This document shows, in pieces, positions 37,259 through 45,841 of a DNA stretch of 64,000 bases. The notes below the pieces were generated by a model. It was given only the letters and a program-made list of their open reading frames with translations, did not search any database and was not told the origin of the DNA. Each line of letters begins with the position of its first letter. Within the stretch, counting starts at the first letter, position 1. The position numbers and the translations under genes were made by a program. The stretch is from Methylobacteriaceae bacterium (GTDB lineage Bacteria > Pseudomonadota > Alphaproteobacteria > Rhizobiales > Beijerinckiaceae), in assembly GCA_947444195.1 (NCBI GenBank), contig CANEZL010000003.1, forward strand, positions 124,001 to 188,000, given 5' to 3'.

Positions 37259-38334
37259 CAGAGGGCCTCGTCGGAGAGCCGGACGGTCTGGCCCTCGCTC
37301 AGGGAATGGGCGCCGGCTACGACCACGCGCTCGCCGGCCTTCAGGCCGTCCGTGAGCGCGACGCGCTCGCCCAGCCGCTCGGAGACGGTGACCGCGCGGC
37401 GGGCGACCCGCGTGCCCTCGCCCTCCACGATCCAGACGAAATCCTGGCCGTCCCGGCTGAGCAGGGCCGTGGCCGGCAGGTAGACGCGCCGCGCGACCGG
37501 ACGGGCGAGCGCCACGGTGATCGTGGCCCCGAGCCGGAAGGCCGAGGGCGGATCCTGCAGGCTCATGCGGATGCGCCGCGTCCGGGTGGTGGCGTCGGCG
37601 AAGGGCGACACCTCGCGCACGGTGCCCGTGGCGGTGATCGCGGGCGCGCTCTGGAGGGCCACGGTGAAGCGCCCGTCCTTCGGCATGGCGCCGACGAGGT
37701 CCTCGGGGATGTCTACCACCGCCTCGCGCACCTCGGGCCTCGCCACGGTGACGACGGTCTGGCCCGGCGTCAGTTCCTGGCCGACCTCGGCCCGGCGCTC
37801 GGTGACGACACCGTCGAAATCCGCCTTCAGCTCGGTGTAGCCGATCTGGTCGCGAGCCTTCTGCAGGCTCGCCTGCATCTGGGCGAGGCGGGCCTGGGCG
37901 GTGTCGCGGTTGGCCACCGCGCTGTCCAACTGGGCCTGGGTGACGTTGCCGCCCTCCATCAGCTTGCGGGTGCGCGCCTCCGTGGCGACGGCGTTCTCGG
38001 CCTGGGCGCGGGCATCGGCGACGTCGGCCTCCGCCCGCGTCAGGGCGAAGCGCGGCACCACCGGGTCGAGGGCCGCGAGGCGCTGGCCCTTTCTCACGAT
38101 GTCGCCCACCGTCACGTCGCGGGCCACCACGCGCCCGCCGATCTGGAAGCCGAGCTGCGACTGGTAGCGCGGCTCCACCGTGCCGGTGAAGGGGCCGAAG
38201 CGCGCCCGGTCCACCGCTTTGGCCACCGTGTAGAGCACCGGGCGCACGGGGGGCGCCTCCGCTTTCTCCTCGGCCTGGCAGGCGCCGAGCGCCGCGAGGA
38301 GCGTTGCGGCGAGCGCTGTCCTGAGGGCGCTCAT
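37258..38334 (-). CDS. RND efflux periplasmic adaptor lipoprotein
   Basis: This 358-residue membrane-fusion protein has lipobox LGAC (Cys19) after a short signal sequence. The lipoyl half-motifs (FQIGGRVVARDVTVGDIVRKG) surround a coiled-coil hairpin (about 100-165), followed by barrel and membrane-proximal domains. It overlaps the second adaptor and the RND gene by a few bases on either side. This is one of two non-identical adaptors in the operon. Confidence 0.92.
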   Translation of the reverse strand: MSALRTALAATLLAALGACQAEEKAEAPPVRPVLYTVAKAVDRARFGPFTGTVEPRYQSQLGFQIGGRVVARDVTVGDIVRKGQRLAALDPVVPRFALTRAEADVADARAQAENAVATEARTRKLMEGGNVTQAQLDSAVANRDTAQARLAQMQASLQKARDQIGYTELKADFDGVVTERRAEVGQELTPGQTVVTVARPEVREAVVDIPEDLVGAMPKDGRFTVALQSAPAITATGTVREVSPFADATTRTRRIRMSLQDPPSAFRLGATITVALARPVARRVYLPATALLSRDGQDFVWIVEGEGTRVARRAVTVSERLGERVALTDGLKAGERVVVAGAHSLSEGQTVRLSDEAL

Positions 38335-39431
38335 CGGACGGTCTCCGCCACGGTCACGCTCTGGCCGGGCCGCAGGAACTGGATGCCGGCGACGACGACC
38401 TCCTCCCCCGGCGCGACACCGGAGGCGAGCGCGATCGAATCGGGCCCGTAGCGGTCGATGGCGACGGTGCGGGGGGCGACGGTGCCGGTCGCGGGATCGC
38501 GCACCCAGACGGCGGGCTGCTTGCGCCAGCGGTAGAGGGCCGACCAGGGCAGGATCACCGCCTTGTGCGGTTGGAAGCGCCCGCGCCCGATCACCACGCT
38601 GCCGAGCGACATGGCCGGCGGCGTCTCGGCGAGCCCCACCTTCACCCGCACGGTGCCCGAGGCCGGATCGACGCTCGGCGCGATCTCGCGCACGGTGCCG
38701 ACGGCCGTGACCTTCGGATCCGATTGCAGGGTGACCTCGACCCGGTTCGAGCTCGGCGGATGGGCGAGCAGGGCCTCGTAGACGTTGAACACGGCGTCGC
38801 GCGGGCCGTCCTGCGCCACCGTCAGCACGGACTGGCCGGCCTGGACCACCTGACCCGTCTCGAGGGAGCGGCTGAGCACGATGCCGGCAACGCCCGCCTT
38901 CAGCTCGACATAGGAGAACTGCTCGCGGGCCGTGCCCAGGGCCGCCTTGGCCGATTCGACCGCCGCCTGCGTCACCCGCAACTGCTGCTCGGCGTTGTCG
39001 TAGGCCGGCCGGGTCGTGTAGCCGCTCGCCAGAAGCTGTTCCTGGCGCTGGAAGTTCAGCTTGGCCTGGGTCAGCCGCGCCTCGGCCGAGGTCAGGGCCG
39101 CCTCGGCATTGGCGAGGTTCGCCCGCTGCTCCTGCGGATCGAGGCGGGCGAGCACCTTGTCGGCGCTCACGTGGTCGCCGACCTCCACCAGCCGCTCGGC
39201 CACCTTGCCGTTGGTGCGGAAGGAGACCGCGGTCTGGGCCTGGGCCTGGATGTCGCCGGTGATGACGGCCTCGGATGCCACCGTGCTCTCCGCGGCGATC
39301 GCCGTGCGCACCAGGGTCTGCGCCTTCAGCGGCCCCTCCTCGGCGCCGGCCGCCGCGGGCAGGAGGGCCGCAAGAGTGAGAGCGAGGGCGCAGCGGAGCG
39401 GCGCCGGTTTCGTCGCGATGGGTGCGGACAC
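38331..39431 (-). CDS. Second RND efflux periplasmic adaptor
   Basis: This 366-residue adaptor has a cleavable-type signal peptide (about 1-30) instead of a lipobox. The domain order is that of membrane-fusion proteins: FRTNGKVAERLVEVGDHVSADK half-motif, coiled-coil (about 95-160), barrel and C-terminal domain. It is the first gene of the three-gene pump operon. Tripartite pumps with two different adaptors (as in TriABC of Pseudomonas) need both for activity; whether that holds here is inference. Confidence 0.91.
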   Translation of the reverse strand: MSAPIATKPAPLRCALALTLAALLPAAAGAEEGPLKAQTLVRTAIAAESTVASEAVITGDIQAQAQTAVSFRTNGKVAERLVEVGDHVSADKVLARLDPQEQRANLANAEAALTSAEARLTQAKLNFQRQEQLLASGYTTRPAYDNAEQQLRVTQAAVESAKAALGTAREQFSYVELKAGVAGIVLSRSLETGQVVQAGQSVLTVAQDGPRDAVFNVYEALLAHPPSSNRVEVTLQSDPKVTAVGTVREIAPSVDPASGTVRVKVGLAETPPAMSLGSVVIGRGRFQPHKAVILPWSALYRWRKQPAVWVRDPATGTVAPRTVAIDRYGPDSIALASGVAPGEEVVVAGIQFLRPGQSVTVAETVR

Positions 39432-39498
39432 GGGCTGAGGACCCCTCGGTAACGCCGATTCGGTCTATCGCCGGGGAGCTCTATTCCCTATCTTACCG

Positions 39499-39512
39499 AC
39501 CGTCCAGACGGT
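39499..39512. promoter_or_regulatory. Probable TetR operator
   Basis: ACCGTCCAGACGGT is a perfect 6+6 inverted repeat with a 2-base centre, located 20 bases before the TetR gene's ATG (39532) and about 70 bases before the divergent pump operon. This is the expected place for autoregulation and pump repression. Confidence 0.65.
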
Positions 39513-39531
39513 TTTCAGCGGAGGGGAGCGG

Positions 39532-40089
39532 ATGGCCACGCGCAGCCGGCGCGCAGACAGGGCCGACATCATCCTCGACGCCGCCGAGGCGCTGCTGCGC
39601 CGCTCGGAGCACCGGAGCCTGACCATCGACGCGGTGGCGGCGGAGGCGGGCCTGAGCAAGGGCGGCGTGCTCCACCACTACGCCTCGAAGGATGCGCTCA
39701 TCGGCGCGCTTGCCGCGCGCAAGGTCGCGCGGATGCGCGACGGCATCGCGGAGAAGCTCGCGGCCCAGCCCCAGGGCCCCGCCGCCCAGCCCCTCGCCCT
39801 GGTGGCGCAGGGGCGCGAGCTCTACGCGGAGGAGTGCGGTTTCCCCGACGCCCTCCTGCTGGCGGCCGTGGAGAACCCGGAGGCGCTGGCCGGCTTCCGG
39901 GCCTTCCTGGCCGACCAGCTGGCGCGGATGGAGACGATCGGGGATCGGCCCGGCGCCGGGCACGCGCTGGTCTTCGGCATTCTCGGGCTGATGCTCGCGC
40001 GCTCCCTCGGCTTCCACCGCATCGAGGGGGCGGAACTCGCCCGCCTCTTCGACGCGCTGGAGGCGCAGGCCCGGGCGGTGGCGGAGTGA
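39532..40089 (+). CDS. TetR-family transcriptional regulator
   Basis: This 185-residue regulator has an N-terminal helix-turn-helix (about 10-55, with LTIDAVAAEAGLSKGGVLHHYASKDAL) and a ligand-binding helical C-terminus. GAGGGG precedes the ATG. It is divergent from the RND pump operon across 100 bp that contain a perfect palindrome, so it is very likely the pump repressor. The ligand is unknown. Confidence 0.9.
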   Translation: MATRSRRADRADIILDAAEALLRRSEHRSLTIDAVAAEAGLSKGGVLHHYASKDALIGALAARKVARMRDGIAEKLAAQPQGPAAQPLALVAQGRELYAEECGFPDALLLAAVENPEALAGFRAFLADQLARMETIGDRPGAGHALVFGILGLMLARSLGFHRIEGAELARLFDALEAQARAVAE

Positions 40090-40095
40090 GCCCGA

Positions 40096-40527
40096 TCAGG
40101 GCGCGGGATGCGCGTCGAGCCAGCGCAGGGCGCCGCTGAGGTCGATCCCGCGCTCCCGTCCGAAATCGAGCACCGCCCCGCGCTCCAGGCGGCCGGAGCG
40201 GACCGCGTCGATCGCCCACAGGGTCAGGGAGCGGGTGCCGCTGCGGCAATGGGCGACCACCGGCCCGCCGGCCTCGCGCAGGGCGGCGGCGAAGCGCGCC
40301 ACGGCCTCCTCGGTGATCGTCGGCCCCGTCACCGGCAGGTCGAGATAGGCCATGCCGGCCGCCTCCGCCGCCGCGCGCTCGGCCACGCTGCCCGGCTGGC
40401 CGGATTCCTCGCCGTCCGGCCGGTTGTTGATCAGGAGGCGGACGCCGCCGCGCCCCAGTTCGGCGATGTCCTCCGGGCTCGGCTGGGCCGCGACGGACAG
40501 GGTGTCATCGACGGGAATGCGCTTCAT
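40096..40527 (-). CDS. DUF442 / TIGR01244-type phosphatase-like protein
   Basis: This 143-residue protein has the tyrosine-phosphatase-like fold with active-site loop HCRSGTRS (Cys94, Arg99). The N-terminus (LSVAAQPSPEDIAELGRGGV and INNRPDGEE) matches the family that is also found as the N-terminal domain of Blh, the beta-lactamase-hydrolase-like protein of rhizobia linked to sulphide handling. Here the metallo-hydrolase half is absent. It converges on the TetR gene and is divergent from moeA. Confidence 0.85.
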   Translation of the reverse strand: MKRIPVDDTLSVAAQPSPEDIAELGRGGVRLLINNRPDGEESGQPGSVAERAAAEAAGMAYLDLPVTGPTITEEAVARFAAALREAGGPVVAHCRSGTRSLTLWAIDAVRSGRLERGAVLDFGRERGIDLSGALRWLDAHPAP

Positions 40528-40673
40528 CGCGTTCGATCCTCTCGGGGCGGCACGGCAGCGGGCGCGCCAGCACCCCGCGGCACTTGATCCCTCCCGGCGG
40601 ATGCCGCAAGCGGTCTGGTATACCGGATCGGCGGCGGCGCGGTCCGGCCCGCCTGCGGACGCGAGGAGGACGC

Positions 40674-41921
40674 GTGACGCGCCTGAGCGACGATTGCTTC
40701 GCCGGAGATGATGCCGTGCTGCGGCTCGACGAGGCGGCGGCCCGCCTCGCCGGATCGCTGACCGCCCGCGTCGGCACGGGGACCGTGCCCCTCGCCGAGG
40801 CCGACGGGCGCGTGCTGGCCGCCGACATCCACGCCCCCCTCCCCCTGCCGCCCTTCGACAACGCCGCCGTGGACGGCTACGCCTTCCGCCACGCCGACCT
40901 CGCGGGCGGGGCCGACGGCACGGCCCGCCTGCCCCTGCGCGGACGGATCCTGGCGGGATCCGCCGAGGCCGAGACGGTGGCGGGCACCGCCTGCCGGATC
41001 TTCACCGGCGCGCCGATGCCGGCGGGCGCCGACACCGTGGCGATGCAGGAGGACGTGCGCCGCGAGGGGGACGCCGTCCTCATCCCGGCCCGGATCGCGC
41101 GGGGCGCGAACTGGCGCCGGGCCGGCGAGGACGTGGCCCTCGGCGCCCGCGCCCTGCCCGCGGGCCGCCGTCTCGCGCCGGAGGATCTCGCCCTGCTCGC
41201 CGCTCTCGGGGTCGCCGCCGTCCCCGTGCGCGAGCGGCCCCGCATCGCCGTGTTCTCCACCGGCGACGAGGTCGGCGATCCCGGCGACGCGCGCGGCCCC
41301 GCCGGCATCTACGACGCGAACCGGCCCATGCTGCTCGCGCTCCTGCGCCGCCTCGGCGCCGCGGTGACCGATCTCGGCATCCTGCGCGACGACCCCGCCC
41401 TGCTCCGCGGCCGGCTGCGCGCGGCGGCCGACGGGGCGGACCTGATCCTGACCTCGGGGGGCGTCTCGGTGGGCGAGGCCGACCATGTCCGCCACGTCGT
41501 GTCGGAGGCAGGCTCGCTCGGCTTCTGGCGCCTCGCGATCAAGCCCGGCAAGCCGGTGACGGTGGGCCGCCTGGGCGAGGCCGCCTTCGTCGGCCTGCCC
41601 GGCAACCCGGTCGCGGCCTACGTGACCTTCGCCTTCGTGGTCCGCCCCCTGCTCGCGCGACTGTCGGGGGCGGAGGACCTGCCCCTATCGGGCATTCCCG
41701 TCCGCGCCGCCTTCGCCCACGCGAAGAAGCCGGGGCGCCGGGAGTTCCTGCGCGTCCGCCTGCGCCGCGACGCGCAGGGCCGGGTGGAGGCCGCCCGCGC
41801 CCCCGGCGGCGCGCTGAGCGGACTGGCCGGCAGCGACGGCCTCGCCGATCTGGCCGAGGAGGTGACCCACCTGGAGCCGGGCGAGACCGTGGTGGTCCAC
41901 CCCCACGCCCTGCTGCGCTGA
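40674..41921 (+). CDS. moeA: Molybdopterin molybdotransferase MoeA
   Basis: This 415-residue enzyme inserts molybdate into adenylylated molybdopterin. Family motifs in order: PLPPFDNAAVDGYAF (about 50-64), IFTGAPMPAGAD, the MoCF_biosynth block with VFSTGDEV and LTSGGVSVGEADHVR, then FVGLPGNPVAAYVTF. GTG at 40674 is chosen with AGGAGG six bases upstream; the longer frame starting further 5' is arginine-rich and lacks support. No other moa/mob gene is adjacent. Confidence 0.93.
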   Translation: MTRLSDDCFAGDDAVLRLDEAAARLAGSLTARVGTGTVPLAEADGRVLAADIHAPLPLPPFDNAAVDGYAFRHADLAGGADGTARLPLRGRILAGSAEAETVAGTACRIFTGAPMPAGADTVAMQEDVRREGDAVLIPARIARGANWRRAGEDVALGARALPAGRRLAPEDLALLAALGVAAVPVRERPRIAVFSTGDEVGDPGDARGPAGIYDANRPMLLALLRRLGAAVTDLGILRDDPALLRGRLRAAADGADLILTSGGVSVGEADHVRHVVSEAGSLGFWRLAIKPGKPVTVGRLGEAAFVGLPGNPVAAYVTFAFVVRPLLARLSGAEDLPLSGIPVRAAFAHAKKPGRREFLRVRLRRDAQGRVEAARAPGGALSGLAGSDGLADLAEEVTHLEPGETVVVHPHALLR

Positions 41922-41952
41922 AGCGGCGGAGCGCTCCGCTCCGACATGAGCC

Positions 41953-42864
41953 TCAGTTGGCGCCCGCCGCCCGGAAGGTGTCGCAGGAGCGGGTCTGGCC
42001 GCTCTTGTAGCCGGTCATGAACCAGCGCATGCGCTGCTCGGAGGAGCCGTGCGTGAAGGAATCGGGCACGGCGTAGCCCTGCGACTGTTCCTGGAGCTTG
42101 TCGTCGCCGATGGCGCTCGCGGCCCGGAGCGCCTCGTCGATGTCGCTCTGGTCCATCGCGTTCCACTTGTCGTTGGAGTTCTTGGCCCAGACGCCGGCGA
42201 GGCAGTCCGCCATCAGCTCAACGCGCACGGAGAGCGCGTTCGCCTCGCGCTTGCTCGATGCCTGCTGCTGGCGCTGCTGCACGCGGGGCAGGATGCCGAG
42301 CACGTCCTGGATGTGGTGGCCGACCTCGTGGGCGATGACGTAGGCGTAGGCGAAATCGCCCTTCACGCCGAACTTCGTCTTCATCTCGTTGAAGAAGCTG
42401 ACGTCGAGATAGACCTTCTTGTCGAGGGGGCAGTAGAACGGCCCCATCGCGGCCTGCGCGGAGCCGCAGCCGCTGCGGGTGCCGCCGGTGTAGAGCACCA
42501 TCGTCGTGGGCGTGTACTGCTTGCCGGTCTGGTTCGGCAGGATCTGGCTCCACACGTCCTCGGTGTTGCCGAGGATCTTCGCGGCGAAGCGGCCGGCATC
42601 GTCGGTGGGCTGCTGGCGGCGGCGCTGCTGGGTCTGCGGGTCGACCCGCTCCTCCTGCTGGCCGCCGCGGCCGATCTGCTGGGCGCCGCCGATCAGGATC
42701 GCCGGGTTGATGCCCGTGACCCAGCCGATGATGAGCAGCACCACGATGGTGCCGATGCCGAGGCCGCCGGCCCCGCCGCCGGGAAAGCCGAAGCCCCCCC
42801 CGCCGCCGCCCTCGCCGCGGCGGTCCTCGATATTGTCGGAACTCCGAAAATCGTCCCAGCGCAT
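41953..42864 (-). CDS. Neutral zinc metallopeptidase (YpfJ family)
   Basis: This 303-residue protein has a Gly-rich cytoplasmic N-terminus, one membrane helix (about 36-58) and a peptidase domain with HEVGHHIQD at 179-187. The Cys residues and the QAAMGPFYCPLDKKVYLDVSFF segment are conserved in this family. It probably faces the periplasm. ATG at 42864 starts MRWDDFRSSDNIEDRRG, the usual family N-terminus. Substrate is unknown. Confidence 0.9.
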   Translation of the reverse strand: MRWDDFRSSDNIEDRRGEGGGGGGFGFPGGGAGGLGIGTIVVLLIIGWVTGINPAILIGGAQQIGRGGQQEERVDPQTQQRRRQQPTDDAGRFAAKILGNTEDVWSQILPNQTGKQYTPTTMVLYTGGTRSGCGSAQAAMGPFYCPLDKKVYLDVSFFNEMKTKFGVKGDFAYAYVIAHEVGHHIQDVLGILPRVQQRQQQASSKREANALSVRVELMADCLAGVWAKNSNDKWNAMDQSDIDEALRAASAIGDDKLQEQSQGYAVPDSFTHGSSEQRMRWFMTGYKSGQTRSCDTFRAAGAN

Positions 42865-42950
42865 GAGAGCCCGCCGCCATTGCCCCGGCCGCCACCTCTC
42901 GGCAGCCGTCTAGTAATGGCCCGGCAAAAGCCCCGGTTCCGCCGGAACGG

Positions 42951-43826
42951 TCAAGCTTTTCCGTCAAGGGCGGCCCGCACGAGGCGGAAATCCCGCCAGG
43001 CGAGGCGCTTCTGGGCCGGCTGGCGCAGCAGGTAGGCGGGGTGCAGGGTGGCGAGCGCCCGCACCTCGCGGCTCTCCAGGCGATAGGGGTAGAAGCGCCC
43101 GCGCGCCTTCAGGATGCCGTCCTTCGTCGCCGTCAGGGTCTGCGTCGACGGGCTGCCGAGGCAGACGATGAGGTCGGGATCCACGAGCTCGATCTGCCGC
43201 TCGATGAAGGGCTTGCAGACCGAGACCTCCTGGGGCGTCGGGTTGCGGTTGCCCGGCGGGCGCCAGGGCACGATGTTGGCGACGTAGGCCTCGGAGCGGT
43301 CGAGCCCGATCGCCTTCATCATCCGGTCGAGGAGCTGGCCCGAGCGGCCCATGAAGGGCTTGCCGACCCGGTCCTCGTCGGCCCCCGGCGCCTCGCCCAC
43401 GAACATCACCCGCGCCTCCGGGTTCCCGTCCGCGAAGACGAGGTTCTTCGCGGTGAAGCGCAAGGGGCAGCTGTCGAAATCCTTCAGGATCGCCTCGAGC
43501 TCGTCGAGGCTCCGGGCCGCGCGGGCACGGGCGCGGGCGTCGCTCGCCGCCTCGTCGGGCTTGGCCGAGGCCGCCTGTCCGAAGGTGCGCTGCGGCTCGG
43601 CCGGGCGGGCCGAGCTCGGCGGCTCGCGGGCAGGCCGCTCCTGGGCGGGCGGCGCGCGGCGCGGCGCGGGCTGCGCGGCGGCCCGGTGTTCGGCCGCCCG
43701 CGGCGGTGCCTCGGGCTCGCGGAAGCGATCGTGGGGATGCTCGTCGAGGGCGGCGTCCACCCCGGCCTCGCTGTAGAAGTCGAGATAGGCGATCAGGTCG
43801 CGCTGCGCGTCGGCGGAAGGCGTCAT
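42951..43826 (-). CDS. Family-4-like uracil-DNA glycosylase
   Basis: This 291-residue protein should remove uracil from DNA. A long Pro/Ala/Arg-rich N-terminal extension (about 30-105) precedes the catalytic fold, which has GEAPGADED (144-152) and HPAYLL (262-267). Family-4 enzymes bind a 4Fe-4S cluster through four cysteines. Here the first of the N-terminal pair is missing (FDSC, only Cys120) and the third is Trp188 in PWRPPGNR; Cys204 remains. ATG at 43826 is preferred over 43913 because family homology begins there. It is divergent from the ETF dehydrogenase gene. Confidence 0.85.
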   Translation of the reverse strand: MTPSADAQRDLIAYLDFYSEAGVDAALDEHPHDRFREPEAPPRAAEHRAAAQPAPRRAPPAQERPAREPPSSARPAEPQRTFGQAASAKPDEAASDARARARAARSLDELEAILKDFDSCPLRFTAKNLVFADGNPEARVMFVGEAPGADEDRVGKPFMGRSGQLLDRMMKAIGLDRSEAYVANIVPWRPPGNRNPTPQEVSVCKPFIERQIELVDPDLIVCLGSPSTQTLTATKDGILKARGRFYPYRLESREVRALATLHPAYLLRQPAQKRLAWRDFRLVRAALDGKA

Positions 43827-44030
43827 GGCGGGGATGTGGGGTCTCACAAGCCTGTGGACAACGCGCCCCGGGCGCCCGCGTGCCGGGCCGCGACGACGCG
43901 ACCTGCCTGCCAAGCGCGGCTTGCCATCCTACCTTGGAATGGGTTCAGAGCGAGCACGAGAGGGCCGAGACGGGTCCCGCGGCGGCGACCGCCGCGGAAA
44001 AAGGCCCCCGGACAGGCAGGAGACACGAGA

Positions 44031-45704
44031 ATGGCGCTACCCGAACGCGAGGGCATGGATTTCGACGTGGTGATCGTCGGCGCGGGGCCGGCGGGGCTCG
44101 CCGCGGCGATCCGCCTGAAGCAGCGTGCGGCGGAAGGCGGCGAGGAGATCAGCGTCGTCGTGGTCGAGAAGGGCTCGGAAGTCGGCGCCCACATCCTCTC
44201 GGGCGCGGTCATCGACCCCTCCGGCCTCGACACCCTCGTCCCCGAATGGCGCGACGACCCCGAGCGCCCGCTCAAGACCGCGGTCGAGCGCGACGAGTTC
44301 ATGTTCCTGACGAAGAACAGCGGCGTCACCCTGCCGAACCTGTTCTTCCCGCGTCTCATGTCGAACCACGGCAACTTCGTCGGCTCGCTCTCGAACGTGA
44401 CGAAGTATCTGGGCGCCCGGGCCGAGGCGCTCGGCGTGGAGATCTATCCGGGCTTTCCCGCCTCCGAGGTGCTCCACGACGCGCGCGGCGCGGTGATCGG
44501 CGTCGCCACGGGCGATCTCGGCATCGGCCGATCCGGCGACCCGCGGGACGACTACACCCGCGGCATGGAGTTGCGCGGCAAGTACACGGTCTTCGGCGAG
44601 GGCGCGCGCGGCTCGCTCACCAAGACGCTGATCGACCGGTTCGAGCTCAACGCCCACAGCGACCACCAGAAATACGGGATCGGCGTGAAGGAGCTCTGGC
44701 AGCTCGCGCCGGGCAGGTTCGAGCCCGGCCTCGTCCAGCACACGATGGGCTGGCCCCTTCCCAACAAGACCGGCGGCGGCTCCTGGCTCTACCATTTCGA
44801 CGACCACCTGCTCTCGGTCGGCTTCGTCACGCACCTGAACTACGAGAACCCGACCCTGTCGCCGTTCGAGGAGTTCCAGCGCTTCAAGACCCATCCGATG
44901 ATCGCCGAGACCTTCGAGGGGGCCAAGCGCATCGGCTACGGCGCCCGCGCCATCATGGAGGGCGGCTGGCAATCGGTGCCCAAGCTCGTCTTCCCCGGCG
45001 GCTGCCTCGTGGGCGATTCCGCCGGCTTCGTGAACGTGCCGCGCATCAAGGGCTCGCACAACGCGGTGCTCTCCGGCATCCAGGCCGCCGACGCGATCAG
45101 CGACGCGCTGCGGGCCGGGCGCCACGGCGACGAGCTCACCGCCTACGACCGGGGCTGGCGCCACAGCCCGATCGGCGACGACCTGAAGGCGGTGCGCAAC
45201 GTCAAGCCGCTCTGGTCGCGATACGGCACGCTGGTGGGCGTCGGGCTCGGCGGCCTCGACATGTGGTCGAACACGATCCTCAACGCCTCGCCCTTCGGCA
45301 CGCTGGGGCACGGCAAGCCGGACCATGCCTGCCTGAAGCCGCTCTCGGAGGTGACGCCGATCGTCTACCCGAAGCCGGACGGCAAGCTGACCTTCGACCG
45401 GCTCTCCTCGGTCTACCTCTCGAACACCAACCACGAGGAGGACCAGCCGCCCCACTTGCATGTGAAGGATCCGGCCCTGCAGAAGACCTCCGAGCACGAC
45501 GTGTTCGGCGGTCCCTCCGCGCGCTACTGCCCCGCGGGCGTCTACGAGTGGGTGGAGGACGCGGCGGCGCAAGGCGGCGTGCGCTACCAGATCAACGCGC
45601 AGAATTGCGTCCACTGCAAGACCTGCGACATCAAGGACCCGAACCAGAACATCAACTGGGTCACCCCGGAGGGGCCGGGCGGGCCGAACTACCCGAACAT
45701 GTGA
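44031..45704 (+). CDS. Electron-transfer flavoprotein-ubiquinone oxidoreductase
   Basis: This 557-residue membrane-associated flavoprotein passes electrons from ETF, reduced by acyl-CoA and other dehydrogenases, to ubiquinone. FAD-binding GAGPAGLAAAIRL is near residues 17-29, the quinone/membrane region with MGWPLPNKTGGGSWLYHF lies in the middle, and the 4Fe-4S ligands are C-x-A near RYCPAGVYEW plus NCVHCKTC close to the C-terminus (PGGPNYPNM, family-typical). AGGAGA is upstream of the ATG at 44031. No etfAB genes are in the window. Confidence 0.94.
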   Translation: MALPEREGMDFDVVIVGAGPAGLAAAIRLKQRAAEGGEEISVVVVEKGSEVGAHILSGAVIDPSGLDTLVPEWRDDPERPLKTAVERDEFMFLTKNSGVTLPNLFFPRLMSNHGNFVGSLSNVTKYLGARAEALGVEIYPGFPASEVLHDARGAVIGVATGDLGIGRSGDPRDDYTRGMELRGKYTVFGEGARGSLTKTLIDRFELNAHSDHQKYGIGVKELWQLAPGRFEPGLVQHTMGWPLPNKTGGGSWLYHFDDHLLSVGFVTHLNYENPTLSPFEEFQRFKTHPMIAETFEGAKRIGYGARAIMEGGWQSVPKLVFPGGCLVGDSAGFVNVPRIKGSHNAVLSGIQAADAISDALRAGRHGDELTAYDRGWRHSPIGDDLKAVRNVKPLWSRYGTLVGVGLGGLDMWSNTILNASPFGTLGHGKPDHACLKPLSEVTPIVYPKPDGKLTFDRLSSVYLSNTNHEEDQPPHLHVKDPALQKTSEHDVFGGPSARYCPAGVYEWVEDAAAQGGVRYQINAQNCVHCKTCDIKDPNQNINWVTPEGPGGPNYPNM

Positions 45705-45841
45705 GGCGGGCGGGCGCGGCGGGCCGCTCCGCCGCGCCATCCTTTCGCCTTGCGGCCGTGGCGGGAAGGGTCCACTGTCCCGCCCGTTCTGGCACACGGC
45801 CTCGCGGACGTGGCGCCCGTGGAGTCGCGAGCCTTACACGC

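Noticed and set aside
31457..37483. A 2008-codon open frame on the plus strand
   Set aside because: It runs antisense to amn and the RND gene and across trmO and the SGNH gene; its product is His/Arg/Glu-rich with no family likeness, a usual effect of high GC content.
41926..41939. 14-bp perfect palindrome between moeA and the metallopeptidase gene
   Set aside because: It leaves no loop and no T tract; too short to call a terminator or operator with confidence.
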